This document shows, one piece after another, positions 32,392 to 43,735 of a DNA stretch of 64,000 nucleotides. Source of the stretch: Cepaea nemoralis (taxonomy: Eukaryota > Mollusca > Gastropoda > Stylommatophora > Helicidae); NCBI GenBank assembly GCA_014155875.1, contig JACEFZ010017867.1:65844-129843 (forward strand), given 5' to 3'. A program made the position numbers and the translations under genes. Under the pieces are notes generated by a model, which was not told where the DNA came from, did not search any database, and saw nothing but the letters and a program-made list of their open reading frames with translations. Position 1 is the stretch's first letter, and each line of letters starts with the position of its first letter.

Positions 32392-32402
32392 AGCCAGAGA
32401 AC
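31885..32402 (+). repeat. GAGACA/GA polypurine block
   Basis: About 515 bp of GAGA and GAGACA words, almost without pyrimidines other than C and T at regular spacing. It directly follows the C/A-rich block. Confidence 0.92.
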
Positions 32403-32949
32403 GTGGAAGACAGAGAAATAGAGAGACGAGATGTGAGATTAAATATGCCATATTCTCAGACAAATAGAATAGGCAACTGTTTTTTCCAGCAATATATTTT
32501 CGTTGTAACTGCGATAATAATAAATGTGAACATGACGTTCTTAATCGTTCTATTCAAATCCATGGTCAATACGGACTCTTCGACTGACCTATTATGGTAC
32601 CAACAATGAGGACGACTGCTGCTCAACGAAGAATAAACACAATTGGAAATAAATTCGGCCTCGGAAGATGTATTGGGTGTATTTTTAATTACTGTGCAGT
32701 GTTTGATAATATTGCCGGTTCAATATTTGTATTTACCGATTATGTTGCATGAACATTACAGCGGGTGAATACAAAACGTGGACCGGTAATATTTTCAAAG
32801 ATTGCACAGTCATTAAAAATACACGATGTGCAAACAGGGGTATGAGACATAATCGAATGTTTCAACAAAAGGCGGGTATACACATGCATATGACAAGTAC
32901 TTAAAGATGTAAGTTTCCATCAGGACAAACAATTAAACTAAGGTCAAAC
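32403..32949. other. Intron sequence, nothing recognised
   Basis: No coding similarity or repeat family was recognised. It lies between exons of the EGF gene. Confidence 0.4.
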
Positions 32950-33075
32950 CTAGGCAAAGTGATTGAGAAAAATGATCCCCACAGCTACAGGCCCCTGTCT
33001 GTATCTGGCAGACATCCACGCAGTGGACCGAGCAAGTCTCCGCACAGTTCAGCCCGTAGGTACCCGGCGCGCACT
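32950..33075 (-). CDS. EGF-like exon 2 (phase 1-1)
   Basis: The acceptor is GATTTCTGTTGTAG with a pyrimidine tract; the donor is CTAG/GTTTGA (weak but in phase). The 126-base exon encodes CAPGTYGLNCAETCSVHCVD, VCQIQTGACSC and SLCLG, an EGF repeat of the MEGF type. Entry and exit are both phase 1, so it joins in frame with the exons at 37622 and 25805. The donor is the least certain part of the gene model. Confidence 0.68.
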
Positions 33076-33299
33076 CTACAACAGAAATCAGACGGAGGAG
33101 TTGACTCTGGTCGTCTTGAAGGACACCCACGTATTGTTACAATTTTTGGCGGGTTGCCTTTATTAATTGACGGTAAAGTAAATTGTAGCACACGACTAAG
33201 CAGTCAGTTGTTGCCACACCAGCATACCATTATTATCATAATCATCATTATCCTACTCATAATCATCATTTGGACGGTAGTATTATCATCGGCACATGC

Positions 33300-33510
33300 T
33301 CCGTGGGTGTTAAGGGTGCAGGTCGTAATCCCGCATACCCGCGTTTGAAACGCAAATGCGTTGGTTGTTTTAATGAAGTGGTATGGGTGCCGGTCGTTCA
33401 GAAAACAATGGTAAACTACTGAACGTATACTTGCCCAGGAATCACGCACAACCAAAAAAGAATGCTGGGGTTGATGGATGCGTCCTGTAAAGGACATGCA
33501 ACTAAATTTA
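33300..33510 (+). repeat. Dispersed SINE-like repeat B, copy 3
   Basis: Shared words are ATGGGTGCCGGTCGTTCAGA, GGTAAACTACTGAACG and CCTGTAAAGGACATGCAAC. A further shorter fragment lies at about 33600-33700 (AGTGCCGGTTGTTCAGA). Confidence 0.6.
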
Positions 33511-33828
33511 TTATCAGCGGTGCTGTCACCAAGTTATCAAGAAAGCAATTCATAATTCCGAATAATACTTTCGAAGAACAGCTGCTGGCGGTTTGGACGC
33601 TGAAAACCTTGCATTGGTGTTCATACAATGGTATTAGTGCCGGTTGTTCAGATGCAATAGCATACTATTGAACTAAAACTTGACAAGAATTATCAAACAG
33701 CCTAAATAAAATACATGGGTAGACTGAGAGGGCCTGTTCGTGATATGCGACAAATCTGATACAAATCGGAGACAACGTCGTAATGTTGCCTGTCTCGAGC
33801 TTCGAACGTCACGAGTTTGTTTGTGCAT

Positions 33829-34029
33829 TCCGATTCACTTCATCATTCAGTTTCTGTACTCCGACATTCACTTCATCAGTCATTTTATGTACTCTAACAT
33901 TCACTTCATCATTCAGTTTTTGTACTCCGACATCTACTTCATCATTCAGTTTATGTACTCCTATTCACAGCATCAGTCAGTTTGTTCTCCGATTCACTGC
34001 ATCAGTCCATTTATGTACTGCGATTCACT
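33829..34029 (+). repeat. Minisatellite of about 36-bp units, five to six copies
   Basis: Units read CGATTCACTTCATCATTCAG, TTTCTGTACTC with small changes. Confidence 0.8.
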
Positions 34030-34053
34030 AACTAACTAACTAACCTAACTAAC

Positions 34054-34121
<68 letters not shown>

Positions 34122-34212
34122 GTAAGTAAAAAACTGACTAATAATCTAACTAACTAACTAGCTAAATAACTAACTAACTAGATAGCTAGCTAACTAACTA
34201 GCTAGCTAACTA
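34030..34212 (+). repeat. (CTAA)n tetranucleotide array, left part
   Basis: Mostly CTAA/ACTA units with some TAGC variants. The mariner at 34213 is inserted in it at a TA; the array continues at 35947. Confidence 0.92.
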
Positions 34213-34374
34213 TTAGGAGCGTTAATTTGACATCCGTTTGTGCGGCTCCTCGCGTAATTGCGTACGTTGAACATGACCATGTCATAGTCAAGTGAAATGT
34301 ACTGACCAATGAATTACAGAGCACGTGCTTATCGCCCCATGATGCATAGGTTCTGTTTCTGACCGTCGAAGAAA

Positions 34375-35832
34375 ATGGCCGGATTGATTCAAAATCCGTC
34401 CAAAGAAGCTCGAAGAGCAGTGATTAAGTGTCTTTCATTTAAAGGATGTAAACCAGTGGACATTGATTGAAGAATGCAGGCAGCGTACGGTAACAAATGT
34501 GTGTCGAAGACAACAGTGACAGACTGGGCACGAATGTTTTGGATAGGACGTCAGTTCACGACAGATCTTCGACGGCCGGGTCGAGCGCATATTGTTGCAA
34601 CATAAAAACCCATCGCCAAAATTGATTTAGATGAACTGTTGTCGAAGCATACGTTCTCTAGGGATTGAATTTGACGTATCAATTCAATCAATCATGTGCC
34701 ATGCCGGAAAGCGTGGGCGGTCATGACTCGCCATTTCACTCGATCACCAGAGTCGTGGATCAGCTCAGTGTTCCTGTCTCGTCCATGCCATGTGGCCAAG
34801 CCATCCAGATATTTTCCTTTCGGTCTTCCTCTTAGGTCTGTTCCCCTCGATCTTGCCAGTTGTCACTAAGTTCTCAGTCCATTACTTCTCATAAAATGTC
34901 CAAAAAATGTTGACTGTCTACGTCTAATTTCTCTAATCAATCTACGATTTTCATTTGTCTCCTGTAGTACTTGATCATTGGTTTTTCTATCTGTCCATGG
35001 TATTCTTTGCATTTTCCTCAGAAACCACATTTCTGCAGCCTATCAGATGTTTTTCAGCTTGACTGGACGTGTCAATTGGGACAATTCAAAAGGAGGTTCG
35101 TAAGAAACTGCAATATCGGAAAGTGTGTTCACAGTGGATACCACGGATGTTGACCGACCACCAAAAAGAGGAACGTATGGAATGGTGTTTGAACAATTTG
35201 TTGCGTTACAGAGTGGATGGTGATACATTTCTCTTCCGCATAGTGGCAGGCGATGATTCATAATGTCACCACTTTGAGTCGAGCAGCAAATGAGAGAGCA
35301 TGCAATGGAAGCATGCTGGATCACCAACAGCAAAAAAAATAAAAAATCAAGTTACAGGTTTCAGCTGATACGGTTATGCTACGCCCATTTATTGACAATG
35401 AAGGGCTATTGTTGGCCGACTTTAAAGAACCTAGTGTCAACATCAACTCTACCCACTACTTGGAAACACTAGACAAGCTGCAAAAAGCCATCAAGAATAA
35501 ACGACCCTGCAGGCTTTCTCGCGGTGTGATTTTGTTGCACGAAATGCTCTTCCACATGTTGCAAGGATTGTGCAGGAAGCATTATCTTGGAAGAAGTGGG
35601 AAATTCTGCAACATCCAGCCTATAGTTCTGATTTGTCACCATATGATGTTCATTTGTTCGGACCTCTAAAATTTCTCTCAAGGGGCAACGATTTCACACA
35701 GATGCAGACATAATGAACGCGGCAAACACTTGGTTCAGTGAGCAACCACAAACATTTTGTTTTGCTGACGGCTTTCGGTGCCTAGCTAAGCAATGGGATT
35801 CTTGCCTGAATGCCTACGGCGACTTCTTCTGA
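34375..35832 (+). pseudogene. mariner transposase, copy 2
   Basis: From ATG 34375 the frame reads MAGLIQNPSKEARRAVIKC with the N-terminal HTH region, then stops. The LINE insertion at 34685-35065 falls in the linker between the DNA-binding and catalytic parts. Downstream are AGDDS followed by a TAA at the first Asp block (near 35240), ADFKEPSVNINSTHYLETLD and a damaged second block (LLHEMLFHMLQ for the usual HDNARPH). It is more decayed than copy 1 in the catalytic blocks but keeps the first Asp. Confidence 0.82.
34685..35065 (-). mobile_element. LINE 3' end inserted in mariner copy 2, with TSD
   Basis: The minus strand reads MWFLRKMQRIPWTDRKTNDQ, RRRQSTFFGHFMRS, TTGKIEGNRP and WRVMTAHAFRHGT, stop and an ATTG tail. 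GACGTATCAATT (34673-34684) and GACGTGTCAATT (35066-35077) flank it, an 11 of 12 match of mariner sequence that is present once in copy 1. This proves a retrotransposition event after the mariner arrived. Confidence 0.88.
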
Positions 35833-35946
35833 CCAACCCATGGTGCATAATTCGTTCACAATGAATGCTATCACACCTGCTAATGTTTCCATCATGCTTT
35901 TGCAATAAAGTCATTGGAGAGGGTTTCAAATAAACGACACTTGTAC

Positions 35947-36085
35947 ATAACTAACTAACTAACTAACTAACTAACTACCAACAAACCAACCAACCAACCA
36001 ACCAACCAACCAACCAACCAACCAACCAGCCAGCCAGCCAGCCAGCCAGCCAACCAACCAACCAACAAACCAACCAAGCAACTAG

Positions 36086-36125
<40 letters not shown>

Positions 36126-36860
36126 TTAACTAACTAACCAGCTAGCTAGCTAACTAACTAATTAGCTAGCTACTAACTAGCTAGCTAACTAACTAACTAG
36201 CTTTCTAAACTAACCAACTAACTAACTAACTAATTAGCTTACTTACTAGCTAGCTAGCTAGCTAACTAACTAACTAAATAACTAAGTAGCTAACAAACTA
36301 CCTATCTAACTAACTAACTAACTAACCAATCAACCAACCAACCAACCAACCAACCAACCAACCATCCAACTAACTAACTAACTAACTAACTAGCTAGCTA
36401 ACTAACTAGCTAGCTAGCTAACTATCTAAATATCTAACTAACTAGTTAACTAAGTAACTATATAACTTACTAGCGAACGAACGAATGAACGAAAGAACGA
36501 AAGTCTTTATTTTCAAAGGGTTAAGAATTGGGCACGCAGGCCCGTCTAACATTCTGCCCTTCTTTTCTATTTCCTTCCAAACATTATTTCATTCAACAAA
36601 CTAGTTCTTTCATTCAACTTTTCATTCTTTCATTCAACTAACTATCTAGCTAATTAGCTAGCTGATAAACTAACTAACTATATAACTTACTAATGCATTA
36701 ACTAGCTAAGTAATTAGCTAACTAGCTAGCTATCTAACTAGCTAACTAACTAATTAGCTAACTAACTACCTACCAAACTAACTAACTAAATAATTAACTA
36801 ATTAACTAACTAGCTATCTAACTAACTAGCTAACTAACTAACTCCTGGTGGTATTCATGA
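35947..36860 (+). repeat. Tetranucleotide array: CTAA, CCAA and CTAG units
   Basis: Long runs of CTAA alternate with CCAA (35985-36085, 36325-36365), CAGC (36025-36050) and TAGC. A (TTCG)n-tailed repeat interrupts it at 36473-36640. Confidence 0.93.
36473..36640 (-). mobile_element. (TTCG)n-tailed SINE-like repeat, copy 4 (fragment)
   Basis: It starts with CGAACGAACGAATGAACGAA, then CTTTATTTTCAAAGGGTTA and GGGCACGCAGGCCCGTCTAA, as in the other copies; its distal part is degraded. Confidence 0.7.
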
Positions 36861-37377
36861 AGTTGTACCACGCCACCTCACACCCATGATATTCCGTTAG
36901 ATGACTAACACGGGGTAACAAGGGTACATGCCAATGTCCTCTGTGTTCCGTCCATGGAAACCACAGAAATACAACAATCACAGTCGCGCTTAGCTCCCAG
37001 TGGTCATGGGATCGAGTCAGCATTGCAAGCGGCCATTTTAATTGCTCTAGACTCTCAGTTTGACCCAGGTCTTAATGTGTACCAGGAAATATCTTGGGAA
37101 GTGGAGACGACCGAGATTGGAATTGGGCACGTGATCCTTTGAGTGTCGATTGCTCGATACATAAGTAAATAAACAATATGTGTCCAAAATGCACAAAGAC
37201 GTGCATCTGGGGTATATTATTGTACTTAGTATATACTAAAAAATAAATAGTTCAAATAGTTTCGAGCGTTTATTGCCGAAACACCCCTCCTGCAAAGTAT
37301 ATGCGTTTTCTACTGCCCGAATTTGCATCGCCTGAATCAATTCAGAAACGCATCACATCCTATGGCAACAGAGACAG
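36861..37377. other. Intron sequence, nothing recognised
   Basis: No repeat family or coding similarity was recognised on either strand. Confidence 0.4.
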
Positions 37378-37621
37378 CTTACATTTCTCACAGTGCTCCC
37401 CTGTAAAACCAGGCCACATCCTATGGCCACAGAGACAACTTACCCTTCTCACACTACTCCCCTTCTAATAGCAGGCCATCCTATGACAACAGAGACATCT
37501 TACCTTTCTCCCAGTGTCACCCTATAAAACCAGGCCACTCTAGTGCCACAGATATAACTTACCTTTCTCACAGTACTTCCCTATAAAACCAGGCCATCCT
37601 ATGACAACAGAGACAACTTAC
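37378..37621 (-). repeat. Tandem repeat of an EGF exon end plus its splice donor, four copies
   Basis: Units of about 60 bp directly follow the EGF exon on the minus strand. Each repeats the exon's last about 30 bases (CCTGGTTTTACAGGGGAGCA or a close variant, encoding PGFTGEHC-like peptides), a GTAAG donor and about 30 bases of intron (TCTCTGTTGCCATAGGATG). The real donor at 37621 lies at the head of the series. Confidence 0.8.
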
Positions 37622-37858
37622 CTATATCACAGTCCTCCCCTGTAAAGCCAGGGATGCACTGGACACATTCCCCATACCGGTGTCGACATTGGCCCTCGTG
37701 GCACATCTTGCTGCAGCTCATCGAACAGTTGAACCCGTACTTTCCAGCGTCACAGCCTGGAGCACACAGCCCGTTAACCAGGTTGCAAATTTCATCGTCC
37801 GCACACGTGCAGTTCTCACTGCAGTGCAGGCAGTATTTTCCGTCCGGACAAATCGTTT
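37622..37858 (-). CDS. EGF-like exon 1 (phase 1-1), two EGF repeats
   Basis: The minus strand has acceptor TTTAATGAACAG and donor ATAG/GTAAGT. The 237-base exon encodes CPDGKYCLHCSENCTCADDE, CNLVNGLCAPGCDAGKYGFN, CSMSCSKMCHEGQCRHRYGE and CVQCIPGFTGEDCDIG, cysteine-rich EGF/MEGF repeats with the typical GFTGEDC end. All 78 whole codons are open. Phase 1 on both sides fits the EGF exons at 32950 and 25805. It is probably extracellular and disulphide-bonded; no ligand can be inferred. Confidence 0.82.
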
Positions 37859-38506
37859 CTGTTCATTAAATCAACACGTGCTTAGCTCGAGGGCAAGTGA
37901 CAATATTATGGAGATAATATACAAGCAAAACATGGCATATAAACTGCGGCATGAATCAGCACGTTACACACGATTACATGAAAGATTAGCTGAGATCAGA
38001 ACCGACAAACAGCTCTAGGGGCATTCCCATACGTGCTACGTCCTCGTCTTCAACAACCAGAGAAGAGTTCCAATATAAATTTACAAGTTGCAATCTGATT
38101 AAGTGTCCTGTCTGGCGTCTTACCACACCAAGAGGTGAAGAGTCAGCCAATTTGTCCGTCTGTCGGTTTCACAACACACCTGCATGTCCTTGGGGGAAAA
38201 ATTTGAGGATGTTCACTATTTGTTATTTCCAATTGAAGCATGCAGCGTGCCTATATTAACCGTATTCTGTATGTCCCGTAAGTCCAATACATTCAACACA
38301 CGTGTGAGCTGTTTAACCTGCAACAAGTGGGGCGCCACAGTGACTACCTCCACCCAAATTCTCAGATTAGGTAGCGTGATGTCATACGCCAGGCTCTCCT
38401 ACACGACATATTTCTCATTAATGATTGAGATCAAACCCCACAGACACTTCGTTTACCTCTTGCTACGATTACAAAACACAGCCATCATCAACAACACATC
38501 TTTAAC
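37859..38506. other. Intron sequence, nothing recognised
   Basis: No exon-like or repeat similarity was found on either strand. Confidence 0.4.
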
Positions 38507-38890
<384 letters not shown>

Positions 38891-38974
38891 AAATTGTCTA
38901 GTTTTACTACATATAAACCCACCCGTCATCTACTATAACTGTGTCTTCATTTCACTGAACAAATATTATAAAGA

Positions 38975-39560
38975 CTGACATTTCACTGAATGCACATAGT
39001 AAAATCAGACATTTCTCTGAACAAATATATCAAATACAGACATTGTACGTACATATATTGTAAAGACAGGCTTTTCATTGAACAAATCATGTAAAGACAG
39101 ACACTTCACTAACCACGGTAACTTGCAATCAGACACTTCTCTAAATACAATTGTAAGACAGTATTTTTAATTAAACACACCCTTTATAGAATGGCATTTC
39201 CCTAAAACAAACAAATTAAAGAGGGACATTTCACTGCATGAAGATGTTAAGGATAAGCCTCTCAGTGAACAAATAATCACTAGCCAAGCATTTTATATCC
39301 AGTCATTTCACTAACTAAGCATTCTATAACCAGACATTTCATTATTCGGGCATTTTATAGCCAGACATTTCACTAACAGGCATTTTACAGGCATACATTT
39401 CACTAGACGAACATTTTATAGCCAGATATTTTTTTTATCGAGCACTCTAAATACAGATATTTCACTAACCGAGTTTCATAGTCAGACGTGTGACTAAACA
39501 AATAAAGAATAGACAGACATTTTAGAAAACCGATATTTCATAAACACACATTTCATTAAA
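38975..39560 (+). repeat. Diverged minisatellite, about 33-bp units, about 15 copies
   Basis: Recurring words are CAGACATTTCACTAA and GCATTTTATAGC at roughly 30-36 bp spacing. Very diverged. Nothing was recognised at 39561-39739. Confidence 0.7.
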
Positions 39561-39739
39561 CAAACATTGTGCACACGTATCCCTGAATTTCCAATATATA
39601 GACAGACTTTTCAGTGACAGACATTATATCAGCAGTCATGTTACAGATATACATGTTTCTGCCGACATATTTGATGGACAACCCCTACAGCCCGAACATT
39701 GGGTTGGGGCCGAATAACAGTGTAATACGTCCAGCTTCG

Positions 39740-40310
39740 GCTTTCGTTTGAATCAGGTGATAATCATCAAAAAGGTTCATCGAACAGAACACGACCTGAA
39801 TCAACTAAAGGGCTTCAAGTACTTAAGAAGTATAATATCATCAAATGGCAAATCAGAAAACGAGGTTGAAAATAGATGCAATAAGTCAAACCAGCTCATT
39901 GGGCAAATGGCACTAATACTAAATAACAAACACTATCAGTAGATACTAAAATGCCAAGGCAACACAATCTTCCTAATAACTCTGTGCTACCAGTGCCTGG
40001 ACAAAGACAGAAAAAGAGAAAAGAAAAATCACAATAAAAAAATATGAAATTCCTGAGAAGAATATTCACATTATTGAGAAGAGAGCAAATCAGAAGAAAT
40101 AATCAGGACTAAAGTGGGGGTTGTAGCAGCTCTAGATGTAAGCAAGAAACAGAAAGTTAAATGGTTTGGCAATATAACTAGGCTACCAGCTAACAGTATG
40201 CAACAACAAGCAATGATGTACAGATCAATCAATACCAGAAGAAGAGGCTGACCATGTAAACGGTGGACGGAGGGAGTCACCGTAATGGCAGCTATACAAT
40301 AACAATGGTG
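39740..40310 (+). pseudogene. LINE RT C-terminal fragment
   Basis: The frame 39748-39942 includes QLKGFKYLRSIISSNGKSEN and EVENRCNKSNQLIGQMA, the post-YADD block. Later frames show ITLCYQCQTWT and MKFLRRI. It resembles the LINE at 29650-31062 more than LINE-A. Decayed. Confidence 0.65.
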
Positions 40311-40617
40311 ACAGTACACAAGGTAACAAATCCCATTGTTATCCAATAACATGTTGGTTGCAAAAAGTCGTAATCAACCCCAGTATGTTTCTGTTTAGAG
40401 ATGAGTAGGCAAGTTTACGCCAAGTAGTTTGTCACTCACTGCCTTCTGAGCGGCCCACACTCATACCACTATGGTGCACTACGCACAGCTGGCTGCTTCC
40501 AAATCGCTTGTGGCTAAAATCGAAGCTGATGTGTCGGGGTTGTGGAGCTTCCCCAACCACACCCACGTCACAGAGCCGACTGTAATCCAATAGCGATGAC
40601 AACAACACACAGCGGAG

Positions 40618-40835
40618 AAGCCATGGTTAAAAGGCAGTTTAAAGACGAGAGGACCGAGTTCATTGCACCAGGTTTTATCGCATATGGTTCGGTCTCGTTC
40701 CACCGAGAGGTCCATCGACAGTATCGCAGATAAAATACATTTCGTAGTTCCAGCGACGACCCCCGGGAGTCTCTGAAAATTGTACTAGTAAACCGAATGA
40801 TGGAATTCGTAGTCAAACCATCAATATCGGAGCGC
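40618..40835 (-). mobile_element. tRNA-derived SINE, copy 2 (head decayed)
   Basis: It matches copy 1 (18912-19165) over the body: TTCATTGCACC, CATATGGTTCGGTCTC, AGCGACGACCC, AAACCGAA. The promoter boxes are not preserved. Confidence 0.7.
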
Positions 40836-40851
40836 GAAGCCACGGAGAACG

Positions 40852-40866
40852 CCCCCCCCCCCCCCC
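40852..40866 (+). repeat. Poly-C tract (15 bases)
   Basis: An uninterrupted C run just outside the decayed head of the SINE. Confidence 0.9.
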
Positions 40867-40929
40867 TTGTTTCCTCTCACCTTTCCCCCTTCCCGACGCA
40901 TAAAGACAAAGTACGCATGTCTACATTAC

Positions 40930-41141
40930 CTCCAAAACGGTCACCTCGCACAGGGACAGAGTCAGGTCCACCAAACCAAATACGGGCGGTCTGATTATCC
41001 GCAGGTAGCGGACTAGCTCGCGGGATCTTAGCATGACCTCGACGATTGGTGCGTAAGTGTTCAGATCCACGTATAGATCCGTGAGGTTTCCTTGCTCGTT
41101 TAACAGCTCCAATATAAACCCGTGAAGGGTAGCTGTCGTAT
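40930..41141 (-). CDS. Lectin-like (fucolectin/F5-8C-type) domain end exon
   Basis: The minus strand has acceptor TTGCCACTGTTTCAG and donor GGAG/GTAATG. The 212-base exon (phase 1 in, phase 0 out) encodes about 70 residues including TATLHGFILELLNEQG, RELVRYLRIIRPPV and LTLSLCEVTVLE. The pattern RYLRI followed by LTLCEV-type residues is the usual end of a fucolectin-like or F5/8 type C fold, which binds sugars or lipids; this match is by eye. It lies upstream of the EGF exons on the same strand. The phase 0 donor does not fit the phase 1 acceptor at 37858, so an exon between them is missing or the donor call is wrong. Confidence 0.55.
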
Positions 41142-41378
41142 CTGAAACAGTGGCAAGTTTCTGGGTAGCTGTCATAGGAGATTCCATACAATCAATACAT
41201 AGTTGCGTGTTGTACACAGCATTGAGTTGAGTCAAGAACCGACATCACTTCTCTCGGGACATTTCCCTCGCTCGCTACATCCACATATTCAACATCCAGC
41301 GACGAGTCTCAGTTCTGATGGTGTCAGCTGTAGTCTAATTGTGTGTCCGTCTGGCCTTTTGTTGGAGTACTTTATTTC

Positions 41379-41386
41379 CTCTAGAT
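41379..41386 (+). repeat. Left 8-bp TSD of the hAT element
   Basis: CTCTAGAT, repeated exactly at 42605-42612. Confidence 0.88.
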
Positions 41387-42604
41387 CAGTGCTTCCCAAA
41401 GTAGTGGTCAGTGGACCGGTGCCTGTCCGCGAACATTTCTTTGCAGATACGCAAAGTGAGTTGAAAAAAGTAAGAACAAAAGTTAAATACGCCTCCTTTG
41501 AGGACGTTAGAAATTCTTAAAAACAAGATTGTCCTTTTCTCAAAACATGATATCCGCACCATTTATATGGTGATTTAATTTTAAAATAAATTGAACCTGC
41601 AGCCGTGTAGCCCAAGGAGTATTTATTTTTAAGGAGAAGCGAGTCATTGGTTCAATGGGAAAGTTAAAAATAGTAACAAGCTGAGACCGATAGTAAAAAC
41701 CGGCCCGGTCGACGACATTTGTTTGTTGACGACGTGCGTTTCTTTTGTTTCCCATGTGGCGAAAAGTGAGAAAGATGTACATTATAATTTGCTGATTGTC
41801 ATAAGATGTAGAACATATATGATTTTCGTTGTACGATTATATTGCGTTTTGCCATTGTCTGAGCGAGTGAAGGTGTTAGATACATCTGCAAAGTATTTTT
41901 CATTACAGCTGACGTAAGCATGGACGTTGCCAACTTAGCGATTCTGATGGTGTATGTGAAGATATCGATACAAAGACAACCTGAAAGAAGAGTATTTCTT
42001 TTTTCGTCAATGAGCATTATTAAGACAAAATACAGAAACATTATGGAAATTTGTTCTCCTTTGCGGGAGCGCTGTCTACAATCGAGCCACGATTTGATAA
42101 GCCTGTAAATAATAAAACGGCCACCCCTCGCATTAAATAGTTACTGTTGGCAGCTGATCATTAAATCATTTTTATTACAACATACTGTAATCTAGTCAGC
42201 TTCTTTAAGGTCTGATATGGTATCGTTTGCCAAGATATATTTTATTTTTATTTTATGTTGGTGGTCATTACTGTCTGTGTATGCGAGTATATACACCTTT
42301 ACAAGAAAACCTAAATTTCGTTTTGAGATTTGAAAATTTTTTTGATTTGTAAATCTCTACAATAAAATTTTTACTTATAAAAATGGGACTACCATTAAAT
42401 AAATCGCAGTCATCCAGATCAGTATTTAGCGCACCGGGACAACACTCACAGTTACGTTACATCTTATATTTATATTAAAATGTATATTGAGGTCATATCA
42501 ACTCCAGATTACAAGGAGAAAGAATTTTTTAAACGGCACTGGTCCCTGGTGCGAAAGGAAAATTTTATGTCGGTCTGCGAAAGTGAAAAGTTTGGGAAGC
42601 ACTG
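41387..42604. mobile_element. Non-autonomous hAT element with perfect TSD
   Basis: The left end CAGTGCTTCCCAAA is matched exactly by the inverted right end, and CTCTAGAT flanks both sides. The length is 1218 bp. The interior holds no recognisable transposase; short frames at 41540-41782 and 41920-42108 show no domain. An 8-bp TSD and CAGTG termini are diagnostic of hAT. Movement would need a transposase from elsewhere. Confidence 0.88.
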
Positions 42605-42612
42605 CTCTAGAT
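42605..42612 (+). repeat. Right 8-bp TSD of the hAT element
   Basis: CTCTAGAT, identical to 41379-41386. Confidence 0.88.
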
Positions 42613-43599
42613 CACGTGTGACATGATATTTTTCGGAAAGGCGGGTTGAATTTGAAGGCCGGGGGATGCCAGAATAATTTACTACTACCTAGAAGTAAAA
42701 GGGGTTTAATTGTTGGTAAATCAGGTTGTGGAAAAACAAAGACAATGTAGCACAGCATGTAACACAGACAGGCGATGTAGTCAGAGACAATGTAGCACAG
42801 CATGTAACACAGACAGGCGGTGTGACCAGAGACAATGTAGCACAGCATGTAACACAGACAGGCGATGTAGTCAGAGACAATGTAGCACAGCATGTAACAC
42901 AGACAGGCGGTGTGACCAGAGACAATGTAGCACAGCATGTAACACAGACAGGCGGTGTGACCAGAGACAATGTAGCACAGCATGTAACACAGACAGGCGG
43001 TGTAAACAGAGACAATGTAGCACAGCATGTAACACAGACAGGCGGTGTAACCAGAGACAATGTAGCACAGCATGTAATACAGACAGGCGATGTAAACAGA
43101 GACAATGTAGAACAGCATGTAACACAGACAGGCAATGTGACCAGAGACAATGTAGCACAGCATGTAACACAGACAGGCGGTGTAAACAGAGACAATGTAG
43201 CACAGCATGTAACACAGACAGGCGGTGTAAACAGAGACAATGTAGCACAGCATGTAACACAGACAGGCGGTGTAAACAGAGACAATGTAGCACAGCATGT
43301 AACACAGACAGGCGGTGTAAACAGAGACAATGTAGCACAGCATGTAACACAGACAGGCGGTGTAACCAGAGACAATGTAGCACAGCATGTAACACAGACA
43401 GGCGGTGTAAACAGAGACAATGTAGCACAGCATGTAACACAGACAGGCAATGTGACCAGAGACAATGTAGCACAGCATGTAACACAGACAGGCGGTGTAA
43501 ACAGAGACAATATAGCACAGCATGTAACACAGACAGGCAATGTGACCAGAGACAATGTAGCACAGCATGTAACACAGACAGGCGATGTGACCAGAGACA

Positions 43600-43735
43600 A
43601 TGTAGCACAGTATATAGCACCTGACAGGGCGGTGGTAACCAGGACAATGTAGCACAGCATATAGCACTGACAGGCGACAGGCGATGTGGCCAGAGACAAT
43701 GAAGCACAGCATGTAACAAAGACAGGTGGTGTAAC
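43600..43735 (+). repeat. Variant marker block in the array, copy 1
   Basis: Units with GTATATAGCAC and CATATAGCACTGACAGGCGA, then CAGGCGATGTGGCCAGAG and AGGTGGTGTAACC. The same succession occurs at 47250-47400 and 61180-61315. Confidence 0.8.

Larger units (their letters stand above)
34213..35943 (+). mobile_element. mariner transposon, copy 2, interrupted by a LINE
   Basis: Ends TTAGGAGCGTTAATTTGACA and, inverted, GTGTCGTTTATTTGAAACC match copy 1. Without the 381-bp LINE insertion and one TSD copy the length is about 1.34 kb, equal to copy 1. TA dinucleotides border both ends. Confidence 0.85.

Noticed and set aside
31893..32463. Ser/Leu-rich and Arg/Glu-rich frames
   Set aside because: Low-complexity translations of the GAGACA block.
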